NCBI GenBank assembly: GCA_964514055.1
Contig: CAZEPB010000002.1
Span: 1-64,000 of the forward strand
Length of the DNA: 64,000 nt
Source of the DNA: SG8-32-3 sp964514055
GTDB lineage: Archaea > Thermoproteota > Bathyarchaeia > Bathyarchaeales > Bathycorpusculaceae
Reading direction: 5' to 3'
Shown: positions 27,089-34,842 of the stretch, in pieces
How positions within the stretch are numbered: position 1 is the first letter of the stretch
Layout of the letters: each line of letters begins with the position of its first letter
The notes under the pieces: generated by a model
Told to the model about the DNA's origin: nothing
Databases searched by the model: none
What the model saw: the letters and a program-made list of their open reading frames with translations, nothing else
Program-made: the position numbers and the translations under genes

Positions 27089-27124
27089 AGCTTTTTTTTG
27101 GCTCCTGTCCCCACCAAAAAAGCT
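27089..27124. terminator. Hairpin with T/A-rich arms
   Basis: AGCTTTTTTTTGG pairs with CCAAAAAAGCT (two extra bases in the left arm) around a C-rich loop. It lies 75 bp beyond the stop of the minus-strand gene at 27199 and may end its transcript, or be a structural DNA element. Confidence 0.4.
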
Positions 27125-27198
27125 CAAAACATAAACCCTTTCTAAGGTGACTATAACTTGATTCGCGCATAAGTCTTCTCAGGGGGTAAACCTCCTTT

Positions 27199-28893
27199 CT
27201 AGGGCAAATCGAGAACATGGAAAGGCTCAGTTGCGTTAGCTACGTTTTTTATTATGTTTGTGTTTAATTTTGTCTGTTGTAACAAGAACGTTACCTCATT
27301 AAGGAAGTCCTCATTTGCAGATGTTAATGTTGTTGTGTCAATTGCGAAAATATCACTGTGTATATCGACGATCACAAGCGCAGACTCACCAATGTTGTTA
27401 GACGCAAACAGGATTTTCTGGGCTATAGACGTTTCGCCACGGAAAGATGATATAGACAAGGTAAAAGTTTGGTTGAAACCATGTTTTATGAGAGCGTAGT
27501 AAATTTCTGCATCGCGAAAAAATCCAAGATAATCAAAACTCGTATTTCCTGTCTGGTTGTAAGCTGTTTCACCCAATCCTGAAGCCGAGACAGTTGTTTC
27601 TACTGATATTCTTCGCAATTCAATGGTTAAACAATTGTTTGTTTCAGAAACGACGAAGTCTGTCGAGTTAAGAGACACAAGCCTTCTACTTAATGGGCCT
27701 GTGAAAGAGCCGTTAGAAAATTCCACTAAAACGATAGGAATTGCATACAGCTGTTCTGGTTTCAAAGACTCAACTTCCTCGGAGGCTATGCGGATTGAGT
27801 TAGGCGGAAGCTGTGTTTGAGCGGTTACAGAAAGTTCGATTAAGTAACCTGAGGCAGCTACTAACTCTTCATGAGGCGCTATCAGCACGATACTTTCGAA
27901 AGAGGCAAGTAACATAACCATTAATCCTAGGACTGTCAGCAACTTGCTCATCTGCAAAACGCGCCCTCTGTATTGAAAACTGAAGTTTTTGTCGATTATA
28001 GCTGCCAATCTTCGTAGGGCGCTTGGAGGTTTGCTTGGTGCAACTTTCCAGAAATCTTCCAATGTTGGCTGACGTATTCGTTTCTTCGCAAGAATCTCAG
28101 AAAACATGGATTGGACCATCTCATTAAGTGAGAATTTCCCACGAATTTTCGTAAGGTCGCTCTTGAGTTTTACGATGAAGCCTTCAATGGCCAAGGCAGC
28201 GAGCGCGACACCGACAACATATATCGAAAGTGCGGACGATGTGTCCAATGGCGCTCCTCCAATTCTTATTCCAAGCAATGAGGCAACTATGCCTAGCCAG
28301 GACATAGACACCGAGAAAATAACGATATCCTCAGAGATTTTTCCTAATATCTCGGTTGGCTTAGAGCCAAATATTCCAGTAAATCTGTAAACCACTAAAA
28401 CCAATCCGCTCATGACTGGTATCGCGTACAGTTCAAACTCTGGGGTTAAAGCAACTGCTTGTGGATTTATTATTCCGTTGAAAAGGAAACTGAAACCAGT
28501 GTTAATCAGAGCCAAAAGGAGAATATACGAGATGAACACTAGGGCTAACTTGAACGCTTTGCCTGTGCGAGTAATTTTATCATTAGCGGTGAATAGTCTC
28601 GTTTCCCTAAACTTCCATAGCATTAATGAGATTAGAAGAGGAGGTGCTATGGAAATAACTACCATTGTCACAATTGAAAGGATAGTATAAGTTCTGAACT
28701 GCGAGTATTGCGCGGAAAGAAGAGCAAGCATAAATAACAAAACGAGAATTAACGTTGAAACCGGAGCGTTTTTTGACGATTTAGGGTCTCGCTTGTACCG
28801 ACTGAACACAATCAAAAACACAAAAACCCCTATAATGATTAAAACTGCAAAAAGGAATCGTTCTTCAATCGGCTCCAAGCAGCGACTCTCCAA
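27199..28893 (-). CDS. Multi-pass membrane protein with large extracytoplasmic domain
   Basis: A 564-residue protein of unknown family. About seven hydrophobic segments lie in the first 240 residues. A soluble loop follows (about 240-310), one more helix lies near 315-335, and the C-terminal 230 residues form an extracytoplasmic-looking domain rich in beta strands and NxT/NxS sites. The strand direction is that of the element core, but the base composition is more AT-rich, as for other cargo. A surface or envelope role is possible. Confidence 0.55.
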   Translation of the reverse strand: MESRCLEPIEERFLFAVLIIIGVFVFLIVFSRYKRDPKSSKNAPVSTLILVLLFMLALLSAQYSQFRTYTILSIVTMVVISIAPPLLISLMLWKFRETRLFTANDKITRTGKAFKLALVFISYILLLALINTGFSFLFNGIINPQAVALTPEFELYAIPVMSGLVLVVYRFTGIFGSKPTEILGKISEDIVIFSVSMSWLGIVASLLGIRIGGAPLDTSSALSIYVVGVALAALAIEGFIVKLKSDLTKIRGKFSLNEMVQSMFSEILAKKRIRQPTLEDFWKVAPSKPPSALRRLAAIIDKNFSFQYRGRVLQMSKLLTVLGLMVMLLASFESIVLIAPHEELVAASGYLIELSVTAQTQLPPNSIRIASEEVESLKPEQLYAIPIVLVEFSNGSFTGPLSRRLVSLNSTDFVVSETNNCLTIELRRISVETTVSASGLGETAYNQTGNTSFDYLGFFRDAEIYYALIKHGFNQTFTLSISSFRGETSIAQKILFASNNIGESALVIVDIHSDIFAIDTTTLTSANEDFLNEVTFLLQQTKLNTNIIKNVANATEPFHVLDLP

Positions 28894-29056
28894 ATTGTAA
28901 ATTGTCTATTTTTAACTAGGCGAAACCATAGAATAGTTTTTCTATTACACGAACTCGTTTTAAAACGTGCTAGTTCATTCAGATTAACTGCTTTAGATGG
29001 TGTAAGTCATTTAAAAGGACTGAACGGAGGTAGCTAACGACCAAGAAAGAAAGTGT

Positions 29057-29410
29057 TTATGCTGATCCTTGTGCGATGTACATGAAGTACGACGTTGGTG
29101 TTGCGTGAGCACTGAAGCTTCCTGAAACAATGGTCACTACTTCGTCGGTAGGAGCACTTCCGGATATTGGCGCCGTGTAATCATAAGAGCCTAATCGGCT
29201 GATTGTCACGCTGGGCGTATCACTGAAAGCCGTTGGAAACGATTTGTACCTGGTAGTTCCGATACGAGTGCTGCCGACCTCCGTCAGATAGCTTGTAAGC
29301 CCCCTATCAAGAGCCTTAGCAGCAATGATCCTGTTCGCCTCGGCAGCCGAAATCGTCTTCGACCTGAGTTTGTCAGCGGTTACTTGAGTGTGGCGAGATA
29401 TCTGCGGCAT
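29057..29410 (-). CDS. Putative tail-fibre/receptor-binding-like protein
   Basis: A 117-residue protein. The N-terminal half is helical (HTQVTADKLRSKTISAAEANR). The C-terminal half is beta-rich: YKSFPTAFSDTPSVTISRLGS, ending with TSYFMYIAQGSA. The order FPxAFxxxPxV ... strand ... WxAxG-like end recalls the small beta domains at the tips of phage tail fibres (H-type lectin-like). It lies 12 bp after a similar gene. A virion role is a guess from fold style and position. Confidence 0.5.
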   Translation of the reverse strand: MPQISRHTQVTADKLRSKTISAAEANRIIAAKALDRGLTSYLTEVGSTRIGTTRYKSFPTAFSDTPSVTISRLGSYDYTAPISGSAPTDEVVTIVSGSFSAHATPTSYFMYIAQGSA

Positions 29411-29422
29411 TTCTCAGCCTCC

Positions 29423-29866
29423 TTACTCGGCCACTCCCGACCTCTCAATTCCCTCAATCGTGCATCCAAAGTCGTTTGCTGTTCCCGCGTCACGTATGGT
29501 TACGAAGAACGTGCCAGGCTGAATCGCCAACGGAGCCTTCGGATCCATCAGATTCAACTCTGCACCTTTAGATTCAAAGTATCCCGCGTCGAGCGTGCCT
29601 TTGACTTCTCCAGGTAACGGCGAACCACTTGTGGTGATGTCCCACCAAGCGTCAGCTGAACCTGAACTGAGGCGAAGTTTCGTCAGCAAGTAAACGCTGC
29701 CGGCGCCCACATGGTGGCTGCCAACAACGAGGTCTGCGCCTGCACCGCGAAATTTGCCGGCGTTCTTATGAGTCAGCGTTGGCAAAATCTCGTCTACGTA
29801 TTCTTTGCGTCGCCAGTCAAATACTTGTTTTCTGTGAATTTTAATTTCGGGCAAGATTATCTCCAA
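29423..29866 (-). CDS. Putative virion-type beta-sandwich protein
   Basis: A 147-residue protein, beta-rich after an N-terminal part with DWRRKEYVDEIL. The middle has GAGADLVVGSHHVGAGSVYLL and the end PLAIQPGTFFVTIRDAG, like sugar-binding or tail-associated sandwiches in viruses. It is the first gene of a two-gene operon with the tail-fibre-like protein (12-bp gap). The third CTGTTAA palindrome lies 57 bp upstream of its start, tying it to the element's control circuit. No family assignment is firm. Confidence 0.5.
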   Translation of the reverse strand: MEIILPEIKIHRKQVFDWRRKEYVDEILPTLTHKNAGKFRGAGADLVVGSHHVGAGSVYLLTKLRLSSGSADAWWDITTSGSPLPGEVKGTLDAGYFESKGAELNLMDPKAPLAIQPGTFFVTIRDAGTANDFGCTIEGIERSGVAE

Positions 29867-29922
29867 GGTTATTATGTACAGGGTTAATATTTTAGATTAT
29901 CGGAGCGCGTAAAGGGCTTTTT

Positions 29923-29942
29923 CTGTTAATACAGCATAACAG
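29923..29942. promoter_or_regulatory. CTGTTAA-N6-TTAACAG palindrome, copy 3
   Basis: CTGTTAATACAGCATAACAG has one mismatch in the 7-bp arms. It lies between the divergent starts at 29866 (minus) and 30056 (plus). Confidence 0.6.
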
Positions 29943-30055
29943 ACAAACCCATTACGCAATAGGGCATTTGGTTTTCGTGCATTTAGCAAAAGGGGGTCAG
30001 AAAATCGAAAACCTTAACTTCTAAAAGCGCCAAGTAGTATCACTGGTGAAAAGAC

Positions 30056-30547
30056 ATGTCAACCGTTTTAGACAGGCTGATATACAGGGCGAGGAACAGA
30101 ACGCCCTTCCTTAAGATTTTTGATCCTCCTCCTTCTCGGCGACGCGAAATCAAGACGCCCGTGCCGCCCCCAAGGACGCCTCAGGCAGGAATGTTCCGTC
30201 CAAAAACCGTTGGTATTAAGAGAATGGAAGATTACGGTGCGCGTAGCCTGACGAAAGCCGAAGTCAAAGAAGCAATGGCGGAACTCGAAAAAATGCGCGA
30301 GCAGCACGCAGCCGAGATTACAGCACCAATCAAGAGTTACTCTGGTCCAGGCGACGGTTTCGGTGAGCAGCATAACGGAATAGGGTTAACCAGTGGCTTT
30401 GCAAGGCGAGCCACAGCTGAGTACAATGCGCGGATCGCTGGATTGCGTCGCGATTTGCGGAGCGATGTTGATCGTGTTTTGCCTCAAGCAAAATCAGCAA
30501 AGATGCCGCCTATCAAGATGGCGCATTCTTTGGAACCGCTTACCTAA
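30056..30547 (+). CDS. Unknown protein of the element, proline/arginine-rich start
   Basis: A 163-residue protein with a basic start (DRLIYRARNRTPFLK), a Pro-rich linker (TPVPPPRTPQAG), a coiled-coil-like helix (KAEVKEAMAELEKMREQHA) and a helical basic C-terminal half. The start follows GGTGAAAAG. It is divergent from the tail-like pair and shares the palindrome region with it. A structural or packaging role is possible but unproven. Confidence 0.6.
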   Translation: MSTVLDRLIYRARNRTPFLKIFDPPPSRRREIKTPVPPPRTPQAGMFRPKTVGIKRMEDYGARSLTKAEVKEAMAELEKMREQHAAEITAPIKSYSGPGDGFGEQHNGIGLTSGFARRATAEYNARIAGLRRDLRSDVDRVLPQAKSAKMPPIKMAHSLEPLT

Positions 30548-30554
30548 TGGCTTA

Positions 30555-30695
30555 ATGAAAACCAAGCCTTTGGGAAGAAGAGCCGAACCTTCAATAGGTT
30601 TCTCACTGTTCGGAACCTCTCCGAGCAAACTGAATAGCGATAGAAAAAAAGAACAAGTGGAAAACACTGCCCAAAATGCAAGTGTAGTTGTTTAA
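30555..30695 (+). CDS. Small protein following the 30056 gene
   Basis: A 46-residue frame, ATG at 30555, starting 7 bp after the previous stop. The product is basic at first (KTKPLGRRAEP) and polar at the end. The close spacing and direction suggest one operon, but there is no motif. Its end overlaps the end of the convergent gene at 30692 by four bases. Confidence 0.4.
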   Translation: MKTKPLGRRAEPSIGFSLFGTSPSKLNSDRKKEQVENTAQNASVVV

Positions 30696-31447
30696 GGATT
30701 TTTCCTTGTAACTTCTATTGGTAGATAATCAAAGTTTTTACATAGAAACTCATTCAAATCCTTAAGGAAATTGTTGGTGTTTTCACAGTATTTGTCGATT
30801 TCCAGATTTGATATGTATTTCTCTGTTATCTTCCGTTTTTGCCTGTATCTGAGATATATCCCAATGTTATTACCGTTTCTTCCTATTCCTGAGTTTTTTT
30901 CTCCTTTATGGATAATGTGTTTGTCTCTTAACTCTTTCAATTCTTCATACCATTCGGTATTCTGAATGATGCGACTTAATTCTTCTAACTTTTGCCCCTC
31001 AAAATTACTTACGGTTTTCTTTAGTTTATGGAAATCTTTAGTTTGTGGAGTTTGTTCATCAATCGGCCTTAATAAGAATTGCAGAAAATGTGTTACATCA
31101 TCCATCAAAATGTTGAGGAATATAATAAATGAGGTTATATCGATATGAGTTAGGTGAGAGTTCGATGGTGGCAACTCATCAGCGGTTACTTCGACTCCTT
31201 GACCTACAAGGTCTAATTTTTTTAAAAAATCCAAGTCATTAGACAAGTCAATATCTATTCTTTGGATTATATATTTAATCATCGTGTAAGTAATCAAAAT
31301 CGTGTTTAGTGAAATCCTGAATTTGGTTAAAATCAAAATTCTTCTTTTTCCTTCTGCAGATTTTAGCTCATCAAGTTTCTTTAAGAACGGGTTTAACGGA
31401 AATGAACCTAACCAAGACGGACAGTTTAAAATCTTTGTCATAGTCAC
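30692..31447 (-). CDS. HEPN-like protein
   Basis: A 251-residue AT-rich gene. The product is all-helical. Near residue 170 is LKELRDKHIIHKGEK, which fits the HEPN pattern of Arg, a polar residue and His about five residues later, usually the catalytic pair of HEPN RNases or of their inactive partners. The N-terminal region is hydrophobic in places but has no clear membrane helix. A role in defence or toxin action is inferred from the motif only. Confidence 0.5.
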   Translation of the reverse strand: MTMTKILNCPSWLGSFPLNPFLKKLDELKSAEGKRRILILTKFRISLNTILITYTMIKYIIQRIDIDLSNDLDFLKKLDLVGQGVEVTADELPPSNSHLTHIDITSFIIFLNILMDDVTHFLQFLLRPIDEQTPQTKDFHKLKKTVSNFEGQKLEELSRIIQNTEWYEELKELRDKHIIHKGEKNSGIGRNGNNIGIYLRYRQKRKITEKYISNLEIDKYCENTNNFLKDLNEFLCKNFDYLPIEVTRKNP

Positions 31448-31483
31448 TATGTGTGATTTACATTTGTCATATTTAAATTAAAA

Positions 31484-31639
31484 TTGGATACGCATAATGA
31501 CTACGTTATATGTAGGCGCTGCGACGGCATGGTCAAGCCTGCTGAGGCGAAAGGCGCCGTCGAAAAGAAAGCAGGCATGGGTCGAGTCTACTACGTACAT
31601 TCAAGTTTCCTCAACGGAGCTGCAGGTCCCCTTTTCTAG
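31484..31639 (+). pseudogene. Small zinc-finger protein, possibly decayed
   Basis: From a TTG at 31484 a 51-residue frame reads ...VICRRCDGMV ... RVYYVHSSF... The CxxCxG and YYVHS parts are like small treble-clef or TRASH-type zinc fingers, but the expected last Cys after YYVHS is replaced by Phe. The DNA coding YYVH (TACTACGTACAT) recurs in several nearby intergenic places, so this may be one of several decayed relatives. No ribosome-binding site is clear. Confidence 0.4.
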
Positions 31640-31688
31640 GCGTGGGTTCGAAATGTAGGTGGTGTTGAGCTTTTATTCTTCTGGCTGT

Positions 31689-32288
31689 TCAGGCTTTGAC
31701 TGGGTATCCTAAAGCAAGCAAAATCTTCTTAGCTAACGGTAGCTTGTCGAATCTGTCTGAGTAATAGAGAGTGGACTCACCCTGCGGGCCAAAACCGTAG
31801 TCTACGGCTTGTAACTCAGCTAATGCTTTGTTTGGAGGTATCTCATCAACCCATTCAGGCAGGAGCACTATCCCAAACTTATAGTCATAACAAATCAAAA
31901 GTCCAACTCCAGTCTCAGGGAGTTGATTCAACTTAACTTTAATCTTCTGCAAATCTTTATCCCAGTCGGTTTCTACACCACCAAGGTTTGAGACTTTCCC
32001 TTTTTCAATATTATGTGTGGAAACGCTTGCTCCATGCCAAATTTGAAGGTTAATGTAACAGTTCAGTTGGATGTCAACATCAAACCCTTTACCTTTCACT
32101 TCGATGTCCGTGACAGCGAACTTTCCTCCTTCGACAAACCTCTTAATTGATTCTGCATGATAGCGATGACCTAGCTTTGGATCTCGCTGCAAAATAGTGA
32201 TTAATCTATCTGCATGCGGCACTTTGCTTTTGTTCAGCGTTAACCAATCGGCGTATTCCAGAGGCTTCTTTAACTTAATGGGAGGCAT
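31689..32288 (-). CDS. Unknown protein, nuclease-like strand pattern
   Basis: A 199-residue protein with no recognised family. DIEVKGKGFDVDIQL and YINLQIWHGAS form a strand-turn-strand unit resembling the PD-(D/E)xK nuclease core, but the second acidic residue and the Lys are not in place (QIW instead of ExK), so activity is doubtful. The C-terminal part repeats long strands (GVGLLICYDYKFGIVLLPEW). It is AT-rich accessory DNA between the element and aIF2-alpha. Confidence 0.5.
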   Translation of the reverse strand: MPPIKLKKPLEYADWLTLNKSKVPHADRLITILQRDPKLGHRYHAESIKRFVEGGKFAVTDIEVKGKGFDVDIQLNCYINLQIWHGASVSTHNIEKGKVSNLGGVETDWDKDLQKIKVKLNQLPETGVGLLICYDYKFGIVLLPEWVDEIPPNKALAELQAVDYGFGPQGESTLYYSDRFDKLPLAKKILLALGYPVKA

Positions 32289-32398
32289 GAAAGTTCTAAA
32301 AAGAAATGCGTTGTTTTCCTTAAAATGCTTTTGAAGTGGTATATGTACGTGGTGATAATCACTTCCCCCTTCTGTGGGGGATCAGCCTGGCAGACACA

Positions 32399-32494
32399 AT
32401 GCTATCGAGTCTTATTAACTTGTTAGAAGACAAAGGGATACTCACGCGGGAAGAATGGGAAAAGATAATCAAAGAAAATATACAAGTTCGCTAG
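32399..32494 (+). CDS. Short C-terminal-type helical peptide, likely remnant
   Basis: A 31-residue frame (ATG at 32399) reading SSLINLLEDKGILTREEWEKI. This is the short two-helix 'ALxxLLxxKGxITxEE' unit often found at protein ends. The frame stays open upstream past the ATG, so it may be the tail of a lost gene. Its stop abuts the end of the convergent gene at 32495. Confidence 0.35.
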   Translation: MLSSLINLLEDKGILTREEWEKIIKENIQVR

Positions 32495-33583
32495 TTATGT
32501 GACCTTAACGTTTTTTGTAACAGACTCTAAACGTTTCATCAATGTGCGGTCTACTGCTGATTTTGTCTGCAAATATTTTTTCATTTTCTCCACACCTATC
32601 AAGTTTTGCACTTTCTGCGATTCCTTCAATTGCTCCGTCCTATTGTATGTACGTAACTTAAGGTAATTCATCTTTCTTCCAAATTGTCTACTAACTTCAG
32701 GATATTTGAAGCGGTTGTAGGCGTATTTATCTCTTGAAAAAACTTTTGCTCTAGGTTCACCACCTCGACCATGTCTAGGCTTAAATGTACAACCGAAGAT
32801 GTCAACGTAAGCAAAAAGACTAAGGAAATCATCTGATACAGACTCGTTTTTCTCAAAATGTGGGATACCTGCGTTGCAAGCCATAATTACTGTTTTGTTA
32901 AGTGGTGTTTGGTCATTTATTTTAGAGAGTATCAGTGTGAAGTCGCCAATGTTTCCCATAATGTCCTTATAATTAGCATCAATGGCAAAAGCTCGTATGT
33001 TCCGAGACAAATATAAATTTAAAATTGGACGTACAAATCCAAAGGGGATTAATGGAATTGTGCCGATAATTTCTTTCCCATTTCCAAACTTCTCTGTTTC
33101 ATCGATAATCAGTCGCATCATTTCAACATAAGCTCGTATCTTCTGTGGCAGAAAAACTGGCGTTTTCCGACCTAATTTCTGTCCTTTTAACAATCCAGTC
33201 TTAACGGCTGGAAGGATAATTGTATGTTGACTTGAGCTATGCAGAGCATGAGCAATTATCTTTATGGTTTCTTCATCTGGAATATTGTTATACCTTAGGT
33301 TGAAGATTGTGGCATTGAATTTGTTTTCCAGGAATTCATATTTAACTGCATCAGAAAATGGTTTTGTTCCTCTTGTTGCTATTGACTCAACAACCTTATC
33401 GTCGATTTGACGAATGACTTCATTGACTTTGACAATACGACTTAAGGGGTCAAATCTGTTTGTTCTTTGAGAAACAATTGGGCTTTCGAATGAAAAAGCT
33501 ACATTATGTGACGAGACTCCTTTTTGAACAATGCCTAAATCATCGTCTCGCTTGAGTTCGCGGATTTTAAATATTTGACCCAT
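32495..33583 (-). CDS. TIM-barrel-like protein of a three-gene accessory locus
   Basis: A 362-residue protein with no certain family. Beta strands ending in acidic or polar residues are spaced as in a TIM barrel: IGTIPLIPFGF, RAFAIDANYKD, TVIMACNAGIPHF and VDIFGCTFKPRHGRGG. Some resemblance to tRNA-guanine-transglycosylase-like barrels is possible but not strong. The C-terminal 90 residues are basic. It is divergent from the HTH gene with only 34 AT-rich bases between the start codons, so both promoters overlap and the messages are probably leaderless. Confidence 0.55.
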   Translation of the reverse strand: MGQIFKIRELKRDDDLGIVQKGVSSHNVAFSFESPIVSQRTNRFDPLSRIVKVNEVIRQIDDKVVESIATRGTKPFSDAVKYEFLENKFNATIFNLRYNNIPDEETIKIIAHALHSSSQHTIILPAVKTGLLKGQKLGRKTPVFLPQKIRAYVEMMRLIIDETEKFGNGKEIIGTIPLIPFGFVRPILNLYLSRNIRAFAIDANYKDIMGNIGDFTLILSKINDQTPLNKTVIMACNAGIPHFEKNESVSDDFLSLFAYVDIFGCTFKPRHGRGGEPRAKVFSRDKYAYNRFKYPEVSRQFGRKMNYLKLRTYNRTEQLKESQKVQNLIGVEKMKKYLQTKSAVDRTLMKRLESVTKNVKVT

Positions 33584-33617
33584 AATTATTTAATATTGAA
33601 TTTAACAATTTAAAACT

Positions 33618-34187
33618 ATGTCATGCTTAGATGATTATGGTTTGGGGTCACCTCCACGGAAATGGCCGCTTGTAGCACTTATGCTAGAGGATAAATGTAA
33701 CCGTAAAGATATGGATATTCTTCACTTACAGAAAGTCATACGATATTTTGAGTATTTACGTGATACTCAGGAGATTCAGTATTCTAACTTCAAGTTAGGT
33801 GTCGTGTCGTATGAGCTAGAGGAAAATCTTCAAACTCTTGTAGAGTCTGGATTAGTTGAGAAGGAAGATAGGAAGTATGTTCTTACTGATGAGGGAATAG
33901 AATTAGCTAAAGAACTGGAAAAGATTCTTGATAAAAAAGATTTGCAAAAACTATTTTTTGCTAAGCAACAGCTTAATGATTTAACATCAGATGAAACAAT
34001 GTACTTTATGTATCGCCTTATTCCAGAATCTCAAGAACATTCTACAGAGTTTGCACGTTTGGAAAAAAAGAAAAGCCGTCTTGTACGTAACTTATTCTTG
34101 AAAGGGCGTGTAAATGCTAATACTGCTGCTAAATGGCTTGAAATGACCGAGAAAGATTTCCTTGACTCTCTTTCCAAGTGCGACTAA
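33618..34187 (+). CDS. Winged-helix protein paired with PIN protein
   Basis: A 189-residue protein. SNFKLGVVSYELEENLQTL and LVESGLVEKEDRKYVLTDEGIELAKEL form a winged helix with a typical C-terminal T-x-x-G turn. The rest is helical and ends with TAAKWLEMTEKDFLDSL. It overlaps the PIN gene by 26 bases, so the two are co-translated, the usual arrangement of a DNA-binding antitoxin and its toxin. It is also divergent from the TIM-like gene. Confidence 0.68.
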   Translation: MSCLDDYGLGSPPRKWPLVALMLEDKCNRKDMDILHLQKVIRYFEYLRDTQEIQYSNFKLGVVSYELEENLQTLVESGLVEKEDRKYVLTDEGIELAKELEKILDKKDLQKLFFAKQQLNDLTSDETMYFMYRLIPESQEHSTEFARLEKKKSRLVRNLFLKGRVNANTAAKWLEMTEKDFLDSLSKCD

Positions 34188-34692
34188 GGCGAAATATGTT
34201 TTGGATACTTCGCCGTCCATAATGTTGCTTGAAAAATGCCAGTTAAAATCGCAATTGCTGAAGTTTGCAGAGGCTAACACATTATGTGCTCCTCAGCGTG
34301 TGCTTGAAGAGTACGAAATAGGGGACGGGGAGAATCCTAAACCAAACTTAGCTGTTTTCCGTGAAGTTTTTTCTCTTGTATCAGTGACCCTAGATAATGA
34401 GTTACTGCCATACTTTAATTATGACTCAAGCTCTGGTGAAATATGGGTTATATCCCATGCACTCCAAAATCCTGAGTACACCTGTGTGATTGATGAACTG
34501 TTCGCTAGAAATATCTGTAATCTCATGAATGCAAAAGTAGTCGGGACGATAGGGATAATAAATGAAATGAAACTTGTGGGAATACTAGATTCTGAAGATT
34601 TGAAATCAATCCGCACTACAATTAGGAATTGCAGATTTTACTTATCGAAAGATTTGCTAAAAAAACTAGATGAAATCTGTCGGGTCAAATAA
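34162..34692 (+). CDS. PIN-domain protein (DUF3368-like), putative RNase toxin
   Basis: A 176-residue PIN-fold protein. The conserved acidic positions are visible as VLDTSPSI (first Asp), RVLEEYEIG (Glu), SGEIWVISHAL (Glu of the GE motif) and CVIDELFAR (Asp), followed by AKVVGTIGIINEMKLVGIL, typical of the DUF3368 group. PIN toxins cut RNA. The start is inside the upstream HTH gene; an ATG near 34222 is also possible and would remove part of the motif, so the longer form is preferred. Confidence 0.75.
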   Translation: MTLFPSATKAKYVLDTSPSIMLLEKCQLKSQLLKFAEANTLCAPQRVLEEYEIGDGENPKPNLAVFREVFSLVSVTLDNELLPYFNYDSSSGEIWVISHALQNPEYTCVIDELFARNICNLMNAKVVGTIGIINEMKLVGILDSEDLKSIRTTIRNCRFYLSKDLLKKLDEICRVK

Positions 34693-34764
34693 CTTAACAA
34701 TATCCTTCGGTAGAAAACTTTATCTTCAATAAGGGGTTTATTGCAGGAGTTTCGGTCAGTTAAA

Positions 34765-34826
34765 GGATGTATATTTTGTCTTAGACAAGCGAATCCGGCC
34801 GGAACTAAGAAAAGAAGCCTTTCATT
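34765..34826 (+). pseudogene. Possible fragment of a chromosomal gene start
   Basis: ATG at about 34768 runs into a stop, but skipping one base gives a frame reading YFVLDKRIRPELRKE before a stop. This is like the first residues of archaeal GTP-dependent dephospho-CoA kinases (short strand, then LxxxLRxELK). It may be the broken start of a gene cut by an insertion, just before aIF2-alpha. The piece is short and the match is by eye. Confidence 0.2.
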
Positions 34827-34842
34827 GAGCAGGATATAAATA

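Larger units (their letters stand above)
26449..27198. other. Noncoding region right of the candidate origin
   Basis: A 750-bp stretch with no convincing gene; the one longer plus-strand frame (26553-26792) has no motif or ribosome-binding site. It contains the second CTGTTAA palindrome, a short inverted repeat around 26781-26801 (CCTCAC/GTGAGG), one ATGTACGTAATA motif at 27077 and a hairpin at 27089-27124. Confidence 0.45.
15808..30695. mobile_element. Integrated element with MCM-like helicase (virus or plasmid type)
   Basis: The borders are approximate. The left end is set by the integrase beside the VOC gene; no flanking direct repeat was found, so the right end is uncertain (30.7 kb by virion-like genes, up to 34.8 kb if the AT-rich genes belong to it). 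Core modules share a middling G+C and a 20-bp palindrome at 21211, 26595 and 29923: integrase, zinc proteins, MCM-like helicase, RHH regulator, basic proteins, a candidate origin and tail-like proteins. AT-rich genes at 21.4-24.6 and 27.2-28.9 kb look like inserted cargo. No capsid, portal or terminase was recognised. Confidence 0.65.
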
